Part shown: one piece after another, positions 34,498 to 42,849 of the stretch
Layout: each line of letters starts with the position of its first letter
How positions within the stretch are numbered: position 1 is the stretch's first letter
From: Renibacterium sp.
GTDB taxonomy: Bacteria; Actinomycetota; Actinomycetes; Actinomycetales; Micrococcaceae
Length of the DNA: 64,000 nucleotides
Assembly (NCBI GenBank): GCA_017419405.1
Contig: JAFOLH010000006.1
Span: 310,001 to 374,000, forward strand
Reading direction: 5' to 3'
Notes under the pieces: generated by a model
What the model was told of the DNA's origin: nothing
The model's database searches: none
What the model saw: the letters and a program-made list of their open reading frames with translations, nothing else
Made by a program: the position numbers and the translations under genes

Positions 34498-35148
34498 ATG
34501 GAGCACAGCGAGTTGAACGCGGCGCAAGTGGCCGATTGGCGGATGCAGACCTTCGAGCTCTATGCCGTGGTCCGTTCGATCGCCGAAACCGACCCGGCGG
34601 CGGCGCACCGGTACTGGGTCCGGCAGCGGAATGAATTGTTCCGCAGCCATCCGGCCTCCGCACTGTCGGCACAAGCCAAAGCGGCATTCACCGGGCTGCC
34701 GGTCGGCGGCTATGACCCGGATTACCGGTTCCAGCTGGAAGTCCTCGAGCACGGCTCCGGGGAATCCCGGACCGTGCAGACCGGCACCGACGGCGAAGTC
34801 CACTTCGAGCGCTTGGGCACCGTGGCGGCCGAGGGACTGGGCACGCTCGGACTCTGGCGGCACTGCGGCTACGGCGGTGGCGTCTTCCTGCCTTTCCGCG
34901 ATGATTCGTCCGGACTGCTCGGCGGAAGCTATGGTGCCGGCCGGTATCTGCTCGACACCATCAAGGGCGCCCACCTGGGTGCCGCAGGCAGCACCTGGGT
35001 GATCGATTTCAACTTCGCCTACAACCCGTCCTGCGCTTACGACGAAACCTGGGCCTGCCCGCTGCCGGGTCCCGAAAACCGGCTGACCTCGCTCATCCCG
35101 GTGGGCGAACTCTATGCGCCGGAGCTGGCGGCCTCCGGCACCGGCTGA
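34498..35148 (+). CDS. DUF1684-family protein
   Basis: A 216-residue soluble protein with the unmistakable DUF1684 signature in its second half: FLPFRDDSSG, then YGAGRYLLDTIKGAHLG, then FNFAYNPSCAYDETWACPLPGPENRLTSLIPVGE. Family members are common in actinobacteria and Bacteroidetes and have no established function. The cysteine/histidine-poor, glycine-rich pocket suggests ligand binding, but nothing more can be said. It follows the RpiR gene by 35 bases on the same strand. Confidence 0.83.
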   Translation: MEHSELNAAQVADWRMQTFELYAVVRSIAETDPAAAHRYWVRQRNELFRSHPASALSAQAKAAFTGLPVGGYDPDYRFQLEVLEHGSGESRTVQTGTDGEVHFERLGTVAAEGLGTLGLWRHCGYGGGVFLPFRDDSSGLLGGSYGAGRYLLDTIKGAHLGAAGSTWVIDFNFAYNPSCAYDETWACPLPGPENRLTSLIPVGELYAPELAASGTG

Positions 35149-35211
35149 TTCACAGTCGGCGACCCGGCAGCATTTGGCCAGGACAAGGGAACCTGTCAGA
35201 GTTTAAGTACT

Positions 35212-35703
35212 ATGGCTAGCGACATCGCAGACCCGGCTGCTGCGGCACGGCCCGTCGGAGGGCTCCTTTCCGACTCGAGCACACCCGAAACACCGCAACC
35301 CCGAGCCAGCCTGCGCCAGCAGATCGGCGGCTTCCTGATCGTCGGCGCGATCTGCACCGCCGCTTCCTTGGCGATTTTCACCGCATTGCGGCCGCTTGCC
35401 GGAACCCAGTGGGCAAATCTGATCGCTCTAGTACTCACCTCGGTACTGAACACCGAACTCAACCGGAGGCACAGCTGGTCGATCCGCGACCGCCGGCATT
35501 GGTTCGCAGATCAGAGCAAGGGCCTCTGGGTGATGTTCCTGGCTTTGCTGCTGACCTCTTCGAGCCTGCTCCTGCTGCACACGGTCAACCCCCGCTCCAC
35601 GGTGATGGACGAGGTCTTGACCATCACCGCAGCCAATGTGCTGGCCGCCCTCACCCGGTTTCTGCTACTGCGCTACTGGATCTTCCGCCGGGTCCGCCGC
35701 TGA
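35212..35703 (+). CDS. GtrA-family membrane protein
   Basis: A 163-residue protein with a ~40-residue polar N-terminus and four membrane helices, matching the GtrA fold: QIGGFLIVGAICTAASLAIFTAL, ANLIALVLTSVLNTELNRRHSW, LWVMFLALLLTSSSLLLL and NVLAALTRFLLLRYWIFRR. The helix-2 motif (S/N)-x3-N-F/TE-x-N-R-x-W/TF is typical. GtrA proteins flip or organise lipid-linked sugars for cell-wall glycosylation. Start ATG 35212 follows TTTAAGTACT; no strong RBS is visible. It converges on the P450 gene with 5 bases between stops. Confidence 0.85.
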   Translation: MASDIADPAAAARPVGGLLSDSSTPETPQPRASLRQQIGGFLIVGAICTAASLAIFTALRPLAGTQWANLIALVLTSVLNTELNRRHSWSIRDRRHWFADQSKGLWVMFLALLLTSSSLLLLHTVNPRSTVMDEVLTITAANVLAALTRFLLLRYWIFRRVRR

Positions 35704-35708
35704 GCGGT

Positions 35709-37061
35709 TCAGCCCAAAGCCTCGGCTGCAGCCGGCTTCCGCCGCACAGTCACTCGTCCACCACGCCTGGGCACTAGGGCGATCCCCCGGTTGTAAGTCT
35801 TCTCGGCAGCCTCGGTACTGACCGTGATCTCGAAATTCCGCAGGATCTCGCGGAGCACCAAATCCATTTCCATCATCGCGAACCCTTCGCCGATGCATCG
35901 CCGGACCCCGCCGCCGAACGGAGTCCACTTGGTCGATTCCGGGGCTTTCCTGGCCAGGAAACGGTCGGGGTCGAATTCTTCCGGACGCTCGTAATTCCGC
36001 TCGTCCCGATGCAGATTCGTGGTCGAGACCACGATGTTGGTCCCCCGCGGCAGTACCCAATCGCCTAGTGCAAACGGCGTCATCACCCGACGGAAGAAGG
36101 CCGGAATGATCGGCCGCACCCGCTGCAGTTCCAAGATCGTGGCCATGCGGAGCGTGGATTCCTCGCCCTGCGCCTCCTCGACCAGGCGCGCCAGCAATTC
36201 CGGGTGCCGTTGCAACCGCTCGATCATCCAGGCCAGCGACGATGCAGTGGTTTCATGGCCGGCGGCCAACATGGTCATCAATTCGTCCAGGATGTCCCGC
36301 CGGGTCATCCTGGTGCCATCGTCGTAGCTGCTCTGCACCAGAGAGGCGAGCACATCCGCCCGGTTTGCCAAGTCCGGGTCGGCGCCGGCCTCATCGACCA
36401 TTTCACCGAGCACCTCGTAGCAGTGGTCCCGGAGTTTGAGGAACTTCGTCCACGGGCTCAACGGGCCCCAGTCCTTGTGCAGACCCGGCAGCGGCGCCAG
36501 CTTGGAGCCCAGCTCCACGGCCCGCGGCAGATCGCGCTTCAGCTCATCGAAATGCTCGCCTTCGGCGCCGAAAACCGCTCGCAGAATCGCGGCCAGCGTA
36601 ATCCGCATGAACGGGTCGAGGGTGGCGAACGGCTTCCCTTCCGGCCAATCGCGCATCTCCCGCCGCGCCTCAGCCACGATGATCTCGCGGTAGGAACGCA
36701 TCCGATCCCCCCGGAACGACGGTGAGATCAACCGGCGCTCCTTGGTGTGCCGGTCTTCCTCCAGCGCGAACATCGAACCGTGGCCGAGTACCGACGTCAG
36801 CGGATGCGGATCCCCGTTGTGCAGCACGTCGTTTTTGGCGCTCAACACCTGCTTGACCAGGGCCGGATCGGAGACCACCACGGCCTTGCCGATCGATGGC
36901 AGCTGGACGGTGTAGGCATCGCCGTATCGGCGTTGCAAGGCATGCATCGAAGCGCGCGGAGAAGCGACGAAGAGGATCGCGAAGGCCCAGCCCGGAGCCC
37001 GGAACCGCGGCGGCATCGACATTGCGCCCTCGTTTGCGGTTTGCTGCTGGTCGATGGCCAT
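35709..37061 (-). CDS. Cytochrome P450
   Basis: A 450-residue soluble cytochrome P450. The I-helix oxygen-activation motif is AAGHETTASS (about residues 267-275), the K-helix ExxR is ELQR (Glu311-Arg314), and the heme-ligand loop is PFGGGVRRCIGEGFAMMEM with Cys389. The PERF-like motif is FDPDRF. An electron-transfer partner (ferredoxin or reductase) is not encoded nearby. Substrate unknown. The upstream LysR regulator, on the same strand, and an inverted repeat in the gap suggest LysR control. ATG 37061 has AAGGAGTCG upstream. Confidence 0.92.
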   Translation of the reverse strand: MAIDQQQTANEGAMSMPPRFRAPGWAFAILFVASPRASMHALQRRYGDAYTVQLPSIGKAVVVSDPALVKQVLSAKNDVLHNGDPHPLTSVLGHGSMFALEEDRHTKERRLISPSFRGDRMRSYREIIVAEARREMRDWPEGKPFATLDPFMRITLAAILRAVFGAEGEHFDELKRDLPRAVELGSKLAPLPGLHKDWGPLSPWTKFLKLRDHCYEVLGEMVDEAGADPDLANRADVLASLVQSSYDDGTRMTRRDILDELMTMLAAGHETTASSLAWMIERLQRHPELLARLVEEAQGEESTLRMATILELQRVRPIIPAFFRRVMTPFALGDWVLPRGTNIVVSTTNLHRDERNYERPEEFDPDRFLARKAPESTKWTPFGGGVRRCIGEGFAMMEMDLVLREILRNFEITVSTEAAEKTYNRGIALVPRRGGRVTVRRKPAAAEALG

Positions 37062-37141
37062 GCGACTCCTTCGTCGGGTGCTCCGAGCCGGAAACCTTTG
37101 AATTCAGCCGCCGCAGGCAGCCGAAGGACCCGCTCGAATGT

Positions 37142-37166
37142 GATACACACTAGCCATATATGTATC
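37142..37166. promoter_or_regulatory. Inverted repeat upstream of the P450 gene
   Basis: GATACA (37142-37147) and TGTATC (37161-37166) form a 6-base dyad with a 13-base spacer in the AT-rich gap between LysR and P450. The geometry fits a LysR-type binding site (T-N11-A within a dyad), but short dyads arise by chance. Confidence 0.35.
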
Positions 37167-37171
37167 TTTGG

Positions 37172-38065
37172 TCAATGCCGGGGCCGGCCAGACAGACCAT
37201 GCTCCCGGGCCAACTCGATGAATTTCAGCACCGCCGGCGAGGCTTCATCCGCCCACAGGAGGTCCACTCGGCTTCGCGGTTCCGCACCATCGAAACCGAG
37301 CAATCGGACACCTCGGGCGGATCGGCCCGCAGACTCGTTCAGCACCGCGACGCCCAGGCCGCGGGCAGCCAGAGCCGCGACCGCAGCCGGATCGCTCGCC
37401 TGCAGATCCGGTCGGAACGGAATTCCGGCCGCCCGCCAAAGCGATTCCGCCGCAGTGCGGGATCCACTCCCCGGCGGCAAGGCGATCAACTGCCGTCCCG
37501 CCACTTCGGTGACGGCCACGGAGGTCCGCGGCGCCAAGGGGTCGGATTCGGCCACGGCGAGCACCACCGCTTCGTCGAAGACCGGGATCGAAACCGATCC
37601 GGGCGGCCGTTCCCCGGTCAGCCCGGCCAGCACCACATCGAATCGGCCAGCCGCAACCCCGGCCAGCAAATCGGCACTCCCCGCTTCCGACAAGGCGATC
37701 TGGACTCCGGGGTGTGCTTCGTGGAAATCCGAGATCACTTCGACCAGGGCCGGCAACGTGGTTGCTTGCAAGGTGCCGATCGACAACCGGCCGCTGAGCA
37801 GACCGCGTAGCTGCGCGGCCTCGACCCGGATCGACTCGACGCCGGCCAGTGCCTTGTAGGCCAGCGGCAATAGCCTCGCCCCGGCATCGGTCAGCAAGCT
37901 CTGCCTGCTGCCGCGCTGGAAAAGCCGGAGACCGAGTTCGTCTTCCAACTGCCGCACCTGCGCACTGACCGCTGGCTGGGCCAGCTTCAAGCGGATTGCC
38001 GCGTAGGTGAAGCTCTCCTCCTCGGCCACCGCGGCAAAGGTCCGGAGCTGTCTGATATCCATCAC
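37172..38065 (-). CDS. LysR-family transcriptional regulator
   Basis: A 297-residue LysR protein. The DNA-binding domain MDIRQLRTFAAVAEEESFTYAAIRLKLAQPAVSAQVRQLEDELGLRLFQR occupies residues 1-51. The periplasmic-binding-like effector domain follows (LSGRLSIGTLQATTLPALVEVISDFHEAHPGVQIALSE). It lies between the P450 gene (same strand, 110 bases downstream) and the divergent NTF2-like gene, so it may control either or both. The effector is not readable. Confidence 0.92.
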   Translation of the reverse strand: MMDIRQLRTFAAVAEEESFTYAAIRLKLAQPAVSAQVRQLEDELGLRLFQRGSRQSLLTDAGARLLPLAYKALAGVESIRVEAAQLRGLLSGRLSIGTLQATTLPALVEVISDFHEAHPGVQIALSEAGSADLLAGVAAGRFDVVLAGLTGERPPGSVSIPVFDEAVVLAVAESDPLAPRTSVAVTEVAGRQLIALPPGSGSRTAAESLWRAAGIPFRPDLQASDPAAVAALAARGLGVAVLNESAGRSARGVRLLGFDGAEPRSRVDLLWADEASPAVLKFIELAREHGLSGRPRH

Positions 38066-38169
38066 AAAATATTATGGCAGTGATTCTTTTGAGCTATTTT
38101 TCTTCTGGCCGATGGACTCGGAGAATGAATCCGGGCAGTCCCGCCGAACCGAGTCATGGAGGAACCATC

Positions 38170-38529
38170 ATGAGCCGCTCGAACACTGAAACCGTTGAAG
38201 AATATTTCCGCGCTTGGCTCGCCGACGACCAGGCGGCTTTCCGCTCATTGCTGGCCGACGACGTCGATTTCCTGGGGCCGATGGGGCACGTCGACAACGC
38301 CGAGGACTGCACGAGCTCGATCAGCAAGCTCCGTTCGATGCTCACCGACATCGTTCCGCTGCACCGATGGGCCGACGGTGATGAAGTGATCACCTGGTTC
38401 GAGTTGCACACCAGCTGGACGGCGCCGATTCCAGTAGCGAATTGGAGCCATTTCGAGAATGGCAAAATCACCCGGATCCGAGTCACTTTCGACGCCAGGA
38501 AGTTCTTCGAAGGCATGCCCCAGGGCTAG
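38170..38529 (+). CDS. NTF2-like / SnoaL-type small protein
   Basis: A 119-residue cone-shaped NTF2-fold protein: TVEEYFRAWLADDQAAFRSLLADDVDFLGPMGHVDNAEDCTSSISKLRSML, then WFELHTSW and WSHFENGKITRIRVTFDARKFFE. The N-terminal helix pair and the closing G-K-I-x-R-I-R-V strand are diagnostic. Members act as small isomerases, hydrolases or dimerising domains on polyketides and steroids. ATG 38170 with GAGGAACC upstream is preferred to the longer frame. It is divergent from the LysR gene, a typical partner arrangement. Confidence 0.8.
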   Translation: MSRSNTETVEEYFRAWLADDQAAFRSLLADDVDFLGPMGHVDNAEDCTSSISKLRSMLTDIVPLHRWADGDEVITWFELHTSWTAPIPVANWSHFENGKITRIRVTFDARKFFEGMPQG

Positions 38530-38597
38530 CAACCAGCACCCATCAGGACTCTGCGCAGCATGCCGGGACGGCATTGCTTAGATCCGGAGACCTCCCC

Positions 38598-38965
38598 TTA
38601 GATCAGGTGGGACCCATTTCGCTGCGCTTTGCGATCCGGGTCGATCCATGGTGGCGGAATGCAGACCGGCACGCCGGCTTGGATTTCCAGCCGCCAATCA
38701 CCTTGGTGGATCACCTGGTGATGCCGGGAACAAAGCAACGCGCCATTGTCCACCGAGGTTGCGCCTCCGCGCGACCGACGTCGAGCACTTCGCCCTGACC
38801 GCCCAGCAACACCGGAATAATCAGGTCGGCATCACACGCCGGCGATCTGAGCAGTCCCGCCGGAACCGGTCCGGTGAATTCGACCGACGCGCTTCCCGTG
38901 CGCCGGACCAGGTCCTCGTCCAGTTGCCGGTAATCGATGAGCACCGAAAGCTGCTGAGCCCGGTC
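38598..38965 (-). pseudogene. Remnant of a DUF222/HNH endonuclease gene
   Basis: Two pieces of a DUF222-HNH (13E12-type) protein lie in different frames on the minus strand. The upstream piece (QQLSVLIDYRQLDEDL, then FTGPVPAGLLRSPACDADLI and PVLLGGQGEVLDVGRAEAQP) is preceded in frame by a TGA. The downstream piece (VDNGALLCSRHH, then PPPWIDPDRKAQRN) ends at TAA 38600-38598. The ~40 residues that normally join them, with the CxxC and the first HH of the HNH centre, are missing, and the N-terminal DUF222 region is gone. The product would be inactive. The family is multicopy in many actinobacterial genomes. The rest of 38530-39039 shows nothing else. Confidence 0.8.
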
Positions 38966-39039
38966 TCACCCAGGCCCCGGCGGTCGAAGCAGCGTGGGCC
39001 GCCTTTCGACGTCGGCCGGATCTCCGATAGGTTTTCAGC

Positions 39040-39204
39040 ATGACTGAGTTCACGATCGGCCAGACGGTGAAGATCATTGGAAAGACCATGACCGGGAATG
39101 TCGGCACGGTGGTCCACCTGGATGAAAAGCGGCAAAAATATCTGGTTCGGATCAGCGACCTGACGCAAAACTATTTCTTCGCCGACGAGCTCGAGCAGTT
39201 TTAG
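39040..39204 (+). CDS. 54-residue KOW-like small protein
   Basis: A complete short frame from ATG 39040 to TAG 39204: MTEFTIGQTVKIIGKTMTGN, then VGTVVHLDEKRQKYLVRISD and LTQNYFFADELEQF. The pattern of small beta strands with hydrophobic-glycine turns resembles a KOW/SH3-like barrel. Candidate RBS material is weak (TTTTCAGC), so it may be read from a short leader. It is convergent with the cysteine desulfurase gene. Strong amphipathic patterning, a sensible start and stop, and no competing gene support it. Function unknown; nucleic-acid or ribosome binding is a guess from the fold. Confidence 0.6.
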   Translation: MTEFTIGQTVKIIGKTMTGNVGTVVHLDEKRQKYLVRISDLTQNYFFADELEQF

Positions 39205-39230
39205 CCTCCGCTGCCAGTTCCGACCTGGAC

Positions 39231-40403
39231 TCACCGCTTCGGGGCGGCGCCCCGGAAGCGGGTCAACGCAGCTACCGCCTCCACCACCGCATCGGCTGCC
39301 GCGGCTAGTTCCGTTCCGGTCACTGCAGAGGGAAAACTGAACCGGACCGCGGTCTGCGCCAACTCGGCGCCCAGGCCCAGGGCCAAAAGCACCGCGGACG
39401 GCTCGCTGGAGCCTGCCGCGCACGCGGATCCGGAGGAGCAAATCACCGAACGCCGCTCCAATTCCAGCAGCACCGATTCGCCGTGCGTCCCCCGAAAACA
39501 AAACGACGCCACCGACGGCAACCGGCGGCCGGAAGCCGGTCCGGTCAGTTGCGCCCCGGGAACTCTGCCCAACACCGCCTGGATGAACTCGTCGCGCAAT
39601 GCCGACACCCGGACTGCTGCTTCGACGCGTTCTGCCTCGGCCAATTGCGCTGCCGCGGCAAAAGCCACCGCGAACGCCACGTTCTCGGTGCCTGAGCGCA
39701 AGCCCGCTTGCTGCCCGCCGCCGTGGATCAACGGCTCGATCGGAGTCGGCGAGCGCAGCACCAGGGCACCGATCCCTTTGGGTGCTCCGAACTTGTGCCC
39801 GGAAAGGCTCATCGCCTGGACCCCGAGCTCACCGGTGTCCAGGCTCAACCAGCCTGCTGCCTGAACCGCATCGGTGTGCACCGGCACGCGGTGCCGGGCC
39901 GCGAGCGCGGACAGGCCGGTCAAATCCTGCACCGTTCCGATCTCGTTGTTCGCGTACATCACGCTCAACAATGCGACATCCGGAGCCAGGGCTTCCGCGC
40001 AGCTGCGTTCGCTGACGAAGCCCTCCGCGTCCACCGGCAATTCGGCGATTTCGAATCCGTGCACGCGCTGCAGGTAGCGCGCGCTTTCCAACACCGCGGG
40101 GTGTTCGATCGCGCTCAGCAAAATCCGGTTGCGCTGCGGGTCCGCTGCCCGGCGGGCCAAGGCGATGCCCTTGAGCGCCAGGTTGTCGGCCTCAGTGCCT
40201 CCGGAGGTGAAGATCACCTCGTCCGGCCGCGATCCAACGACGTCGGCAATCGCCTGGCGTGCCTCGGCCAACGCGCGGGCAGCCTGCTCGCCGAGCCCGT
40301 GATGGCTCGACGGATTGCCGAAGGCCCCGGTCAGGTACGGGAACATGGCTTCGATCGCTTCGCGGCGCACCTGAGAGGTGGCTGCCGCATCGAGGTAGAT
40401 CAC
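39231..40403 (-). CDS. Cysteine desulfurase (NifS/IscS-like)
   Basis: A 390-residue PLP enzyme that takes sulfur from cysteine to build Fe-S clusters. Motifs: YLDAAATSQV at the start, FTSGGTEADNLALKG, the PLP aspartate region VHTDAVQAAGW, the Schiff-base lysine in MSLSGHKFGAPKGIGAL, RSGTEN, and the active-site cysteine loop CSSGSACAAGSSEPS. As the last gene of the NAD operon it may supply sulfur for the [4Fe-4S] cluster of quinolinate synthase (NadA), as in other nadABC-nifS operons. It begins four bases after the nadC stop. Confidence 0.92.
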   Translation of the reverse strand: MIYLDAAATSQVRREAIEAMFPYLTGAFGNPSSHHGLGEQAARALAEARQAIADVVGSRPDEVIFTSGGTEADNLALKGIALARRAADPQRNRILLSAIEHPAVLESARYLQRVHGFEIAELPVDAEGFVSERSCAEALAPDVALLSVMYANNEIGTVQDLTGLSALAARHRVPVHTDAVQAAGWLSLDTGELGVQAMSLSGHKFGAPKGIGALVLRSPTPIEPLIHGGGQQAGLRSGTENVAFAVAFAAAAQLAEAERVEAAVRVSALRDEFIQAVLGRVPGAQLTGPASGRRLPSVASFCFRGTHGESVLLELERRSVICSSGSACAAGSSEPSAVLLALGLGAELAQTAVRFSFPSAVTGTELAAAADAVVEAVAALTRFRGAAPKR

Positions 40404-40407
40404 CGGC

Positions 40408-41292
40408 TCAGGACTGCGGTTCGAAAGCGATGTCGAGGCCCAGGTCCAGGGCGCGCACGCTGTGCGTCAGGGCACCGGCCGAAATGATGTCCACTCCGGT
40501 TTCCGCGATCGGCGCCACGGTGTCCACCCGGACATTCCCGCTAGCTTCGACCAAAGCGCGTCCAGCCACCAATTGCACCCCGGTGCGCAAATCCTCGAGG
40601 CTGAAATTGTCCAGCAGGATGGTGTCCACACCGGCCGCCAGCACCGGCTCGATCTGTTCCAGCCGATCGACCTCCACCTCGATATGCGTGGTGTGCGAAA
40701 GTCGATCGCGCAGTCCGGACAGCACCTCGGTCAGCTTGGCCGGGTCGCCGCCGGTGAGCACAGCCAGGTGGTTGTCCTTCGCCATCACCGCATCGGAAAG
40801 GCCGAACCGGTGGTTGTGGCCACCGCCGCAGCGGACCGCATAGCGTTCCAGGGCGCGCAGGCCGGGCGTGGTCTTGCGGATATCCACGATCCGGGCCTTG
40901 GTGCCGGCGGTTTCCGCGACGAACTGCGCCGCCAGGGTGGCGATTCCGCTCATCCGCTGCAGCAGGTTCAGGCCCACCCGCTCCCCGGTCAACAACGGTC
41001 TCGCCGGGCCGGTCACCGTCGCCAGGCGGTCCCCGGCCGCGAACCGGTCGCCGTCGGCGATCGCCCACTGCACGCTGATCCCGGGGTCGCTCAGCCGCAT
41101 CGCGGCATCGAAGACCGCGGAGCCGCTGAGCACGCCCGGCTCCCGGGCGCCCACGGTCGCCACGGCGCTTGCCGATTCCGGGATCAGAAGCTGCGAGGTC
41201 AGATCGCCCGCGGGTGCGTCTTCGAGCAGCGCCGCAGCGACCACGGATTCGATCTGCTGCCGGGTGAGTCCTTGGATGAAGTGTTCGGCCAT
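40408..41292 (-). CDS. nadC: Nicotinate-nucleotide pyrophosphorylase (carboxylating)
   Basis: A 294-residue quinolinate phosphoribosyltransferase making nicotinic acid mononucleotide from quinolinate and PRPP. Motifs are EDAPAGDLTSQLLIP, RVGLNLLQRMSGIATLAAQFV, IVDIRKTTPGLRALERYAVRCGGGHNHRFGLSDAVMAKDNHL and IEVEVDRLEQ, plus the closing VDIISAGALTHSVRALDLGLDI. All catalytic basic residues (in RKTTPG and HNHR) are present. It follows nadB with a two-base gap. Length and all motifs fit an intact, active enzyme. Confidence 0.95.
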   Translation of the reverse strand: MAEHFIQGLTRQQIESVVAAALLEDAPAGDLTSQLLIPESASAVATVGAREPGVLSGSAVFDAAMRLSDPGISVQWAIADGDRFAAGDRLATVTGPARPLLTGERVGLNLLQRMSGIATLAAQFVAETAGTKARIVDIRKTTPGLRALERYAVRCGGGHNHRFGLSDAVMAKDNHLAVLTGGDPAKLTEVLSGLRDRLSHTTHIEVEVDRLEQIEPVLAAGVDTILLDNFSLEDLRTGVQLVAGRALVEASGNVRVDTVAPIAETGVDIISAGALTHSVRALDLGLDIAFEPQS

Positions 41293-41294
41293 GG

Positions 41295-42842
41295 TCAGGA
41301 TGCCAGCCTTTCGGAGTTGATCCAGGAACGCCGGGGCGTTGCACTGGGCTGTGGAAGATCACGGTGCGGGAAGTCGGAACGCCAATGCGCGCCGATCGAG
41401 CCTTCCCGGGCTTGGGCGGCGGCGACCAGAAGCTGGGCGGCGGTCACCAGCGGAGCATCCGGGCGGAAAAGCGCCAGCTGCTTGGCGGCCACGGCGAGCG
41501 AACCGGCGTCCCGGATCAGTCCCGCCCGGCTCATCATGAGCCGCGGGATTTCGCCGGGCTCCGGATCCAGCAGTCCGTTTTCCAAACCGAGCGGGGTCGC
41601 CTCGAAGACCGGCCACGGCCCGTGGTGCTCGGCGCCGAGGGCGGTCCGGGCCGCCCGGGCCGCGAACACCGCCGCTTCCAGCAACGAATTGGAGGCCAAG
41701 CGGTTCGCTCCATGGGCTCCGGTGCAGGCAGCCTCACCGATTGCGAACAGCCCGCGCAGTGAACTGCGGCCGGCCAGATCGGTGGCGATCCCGCCCATCC
41801 AGTAATGCGCTCCTGGGATCACCGGAACCGGCTGCCGGGCCCAATCGAAGCCGCGGTCCGCCAGCTGCGCCGAGATTCCGGGGAACCGCCGGGCCAGGAA
41901 TCCTGCACCCCGTTCGGCGGCAATCCCGCGGGCATCCAGGAAGACCTTGCCACCGGAGGCGATTTTCGCCGCGATCCCCCGGGCCACCACATCGCGCGGC
42001 GCCAATTCGGCGGCCGGGTCGACGTCGAGCATGAACCGCTCGCCGTGCTCATCGAGCAGCACCGCGCCTTCGCCGCGCACCGCTTCGGACACCATGAACG
42101 GGCGTTCGTGGTCGACCAACGTCGGGTGGAACTGGAAGAACTCCAAGTCCTGCACCACGGCTCCAGCACGCCAGGCGGCAGCCAGCCCGTCCGCAGTGGC
42201 GCCGGCCGGATTGGTCGTGTGCTCGAAAAGCTGGCCTCCGCCGCCGCTGGCCAGCAGCACGGCGTCGAACTCCTGTTCGGTTTCAGCCCCGGACCCGGTC
42301 CGGGTACGCACTCCGTGCACCGCACCGTCCCGCACCAGCAGCTCGAGCAATTCGGTGTGCTCTCGCAATTGCAGGGTGCCGGCCTCGACACAGCGGTGCA
42401 CTGCCGCAGCGAGCGCGGCCACGATCCCGGTACCGCTGGCATCGCCGCCCACATGCAGGATCCGGGCGAAGCTGTGCGCTGCCTCCAAGCCCAAGGCCCA
42501 ATGCCCGGAACCCGGCGGCCAGGCTTCGTCGGCGTCGAAATCGACGCCGTGCCCGGCCAGTACCCCGATCACCGAAGCAGCTTCGCGGCAGAGCAATTCG
42601 ACCGCCGCCGGGTCATTGAGCCCGGCACCGGCGGCCAGGGTGTCCGCGACATGCCAGGCGACGGTGTCCCCGGGCGTCCGCAATTCCGGATCCAGCACTG
42701 CGGCGATGCCGCCCTGGGCGTACCGGGAGTTGGACTCGCCGAGTCCGGCCTTGCAGAACACCGTGGTCTCGGCCCGGCCGGCCAAAGCCAAGCCGGCAAT
42801 CAGCCCGGCGATCCCGGAGCCGACGACGGCGATCCTCAACAT
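41295..42842 (-). CDS. nadB: L-aspartate oxidase
   Basis: A 515-residue FAD enzyme oxidising L-aspartate to iminoaspartate for quinolinate synthesis. The FAD fold is VVGSGIAGLIAGLALAG. Family signatures: SNSRYAQGGIAAVLDP, SFARILHVGGDASGTGI, VLLASGGGGQLFEHTTNP, EFFQFHPT, the EAVRGEGAVLLDEHGERFM segment, and GAHYWMGGIATDLAGRSSLRGLFAIGEAACTGAHGANRLASNSLLEA. It is positioned between nadA and nadC with gaps of seven and two bases, as in a compact operon. Confidence 0.95.
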   Translation of the reverse strand: MLRIAVVGSGIAGLIAGLALAGRAETTVFCKAGLGESNSRYAQGGIAAVLDPELRTPGDTVAWHVADTLAAGAGLNDPAAVELLCREAASVIGVLAGHGVDFDADEAWPPGSGHWALGLEAAHSFARILHVGGDASGTGIVAALAAAVHRCVEAGTLQLREHTELLELLVRDGAVHGVRTRTGSGAETEQEFDAVLLASGGGGQLFEHTTNPAGATADGLAAAWRAGAVVQDLEFFQFHPTLVDHERPFMVSEAVRGEGAVLLDEHGERFMLDVDPAAELAPRDVVARGIAAKIASGGKVFLDARGIAAERGAGFLARRFPGISAQLADRGFDWARQPVPVIPGAHYWMGGIATDLAGRSSLRGLFAIGEAACTGAHGANRLASNSLLEAAVFAARAARTALGAEHHGPWPVFEATPLGLENGLLDPEPGEIPRLMMSRAGLIRDAGSLAVAAKQLALFRPDAPLVTAAQLLVAAAQAREGSIGAHWRSDFPHRDLPQPSATPRRSWINSERLAS

Positions 42843-42849
42843 TGCGGCC

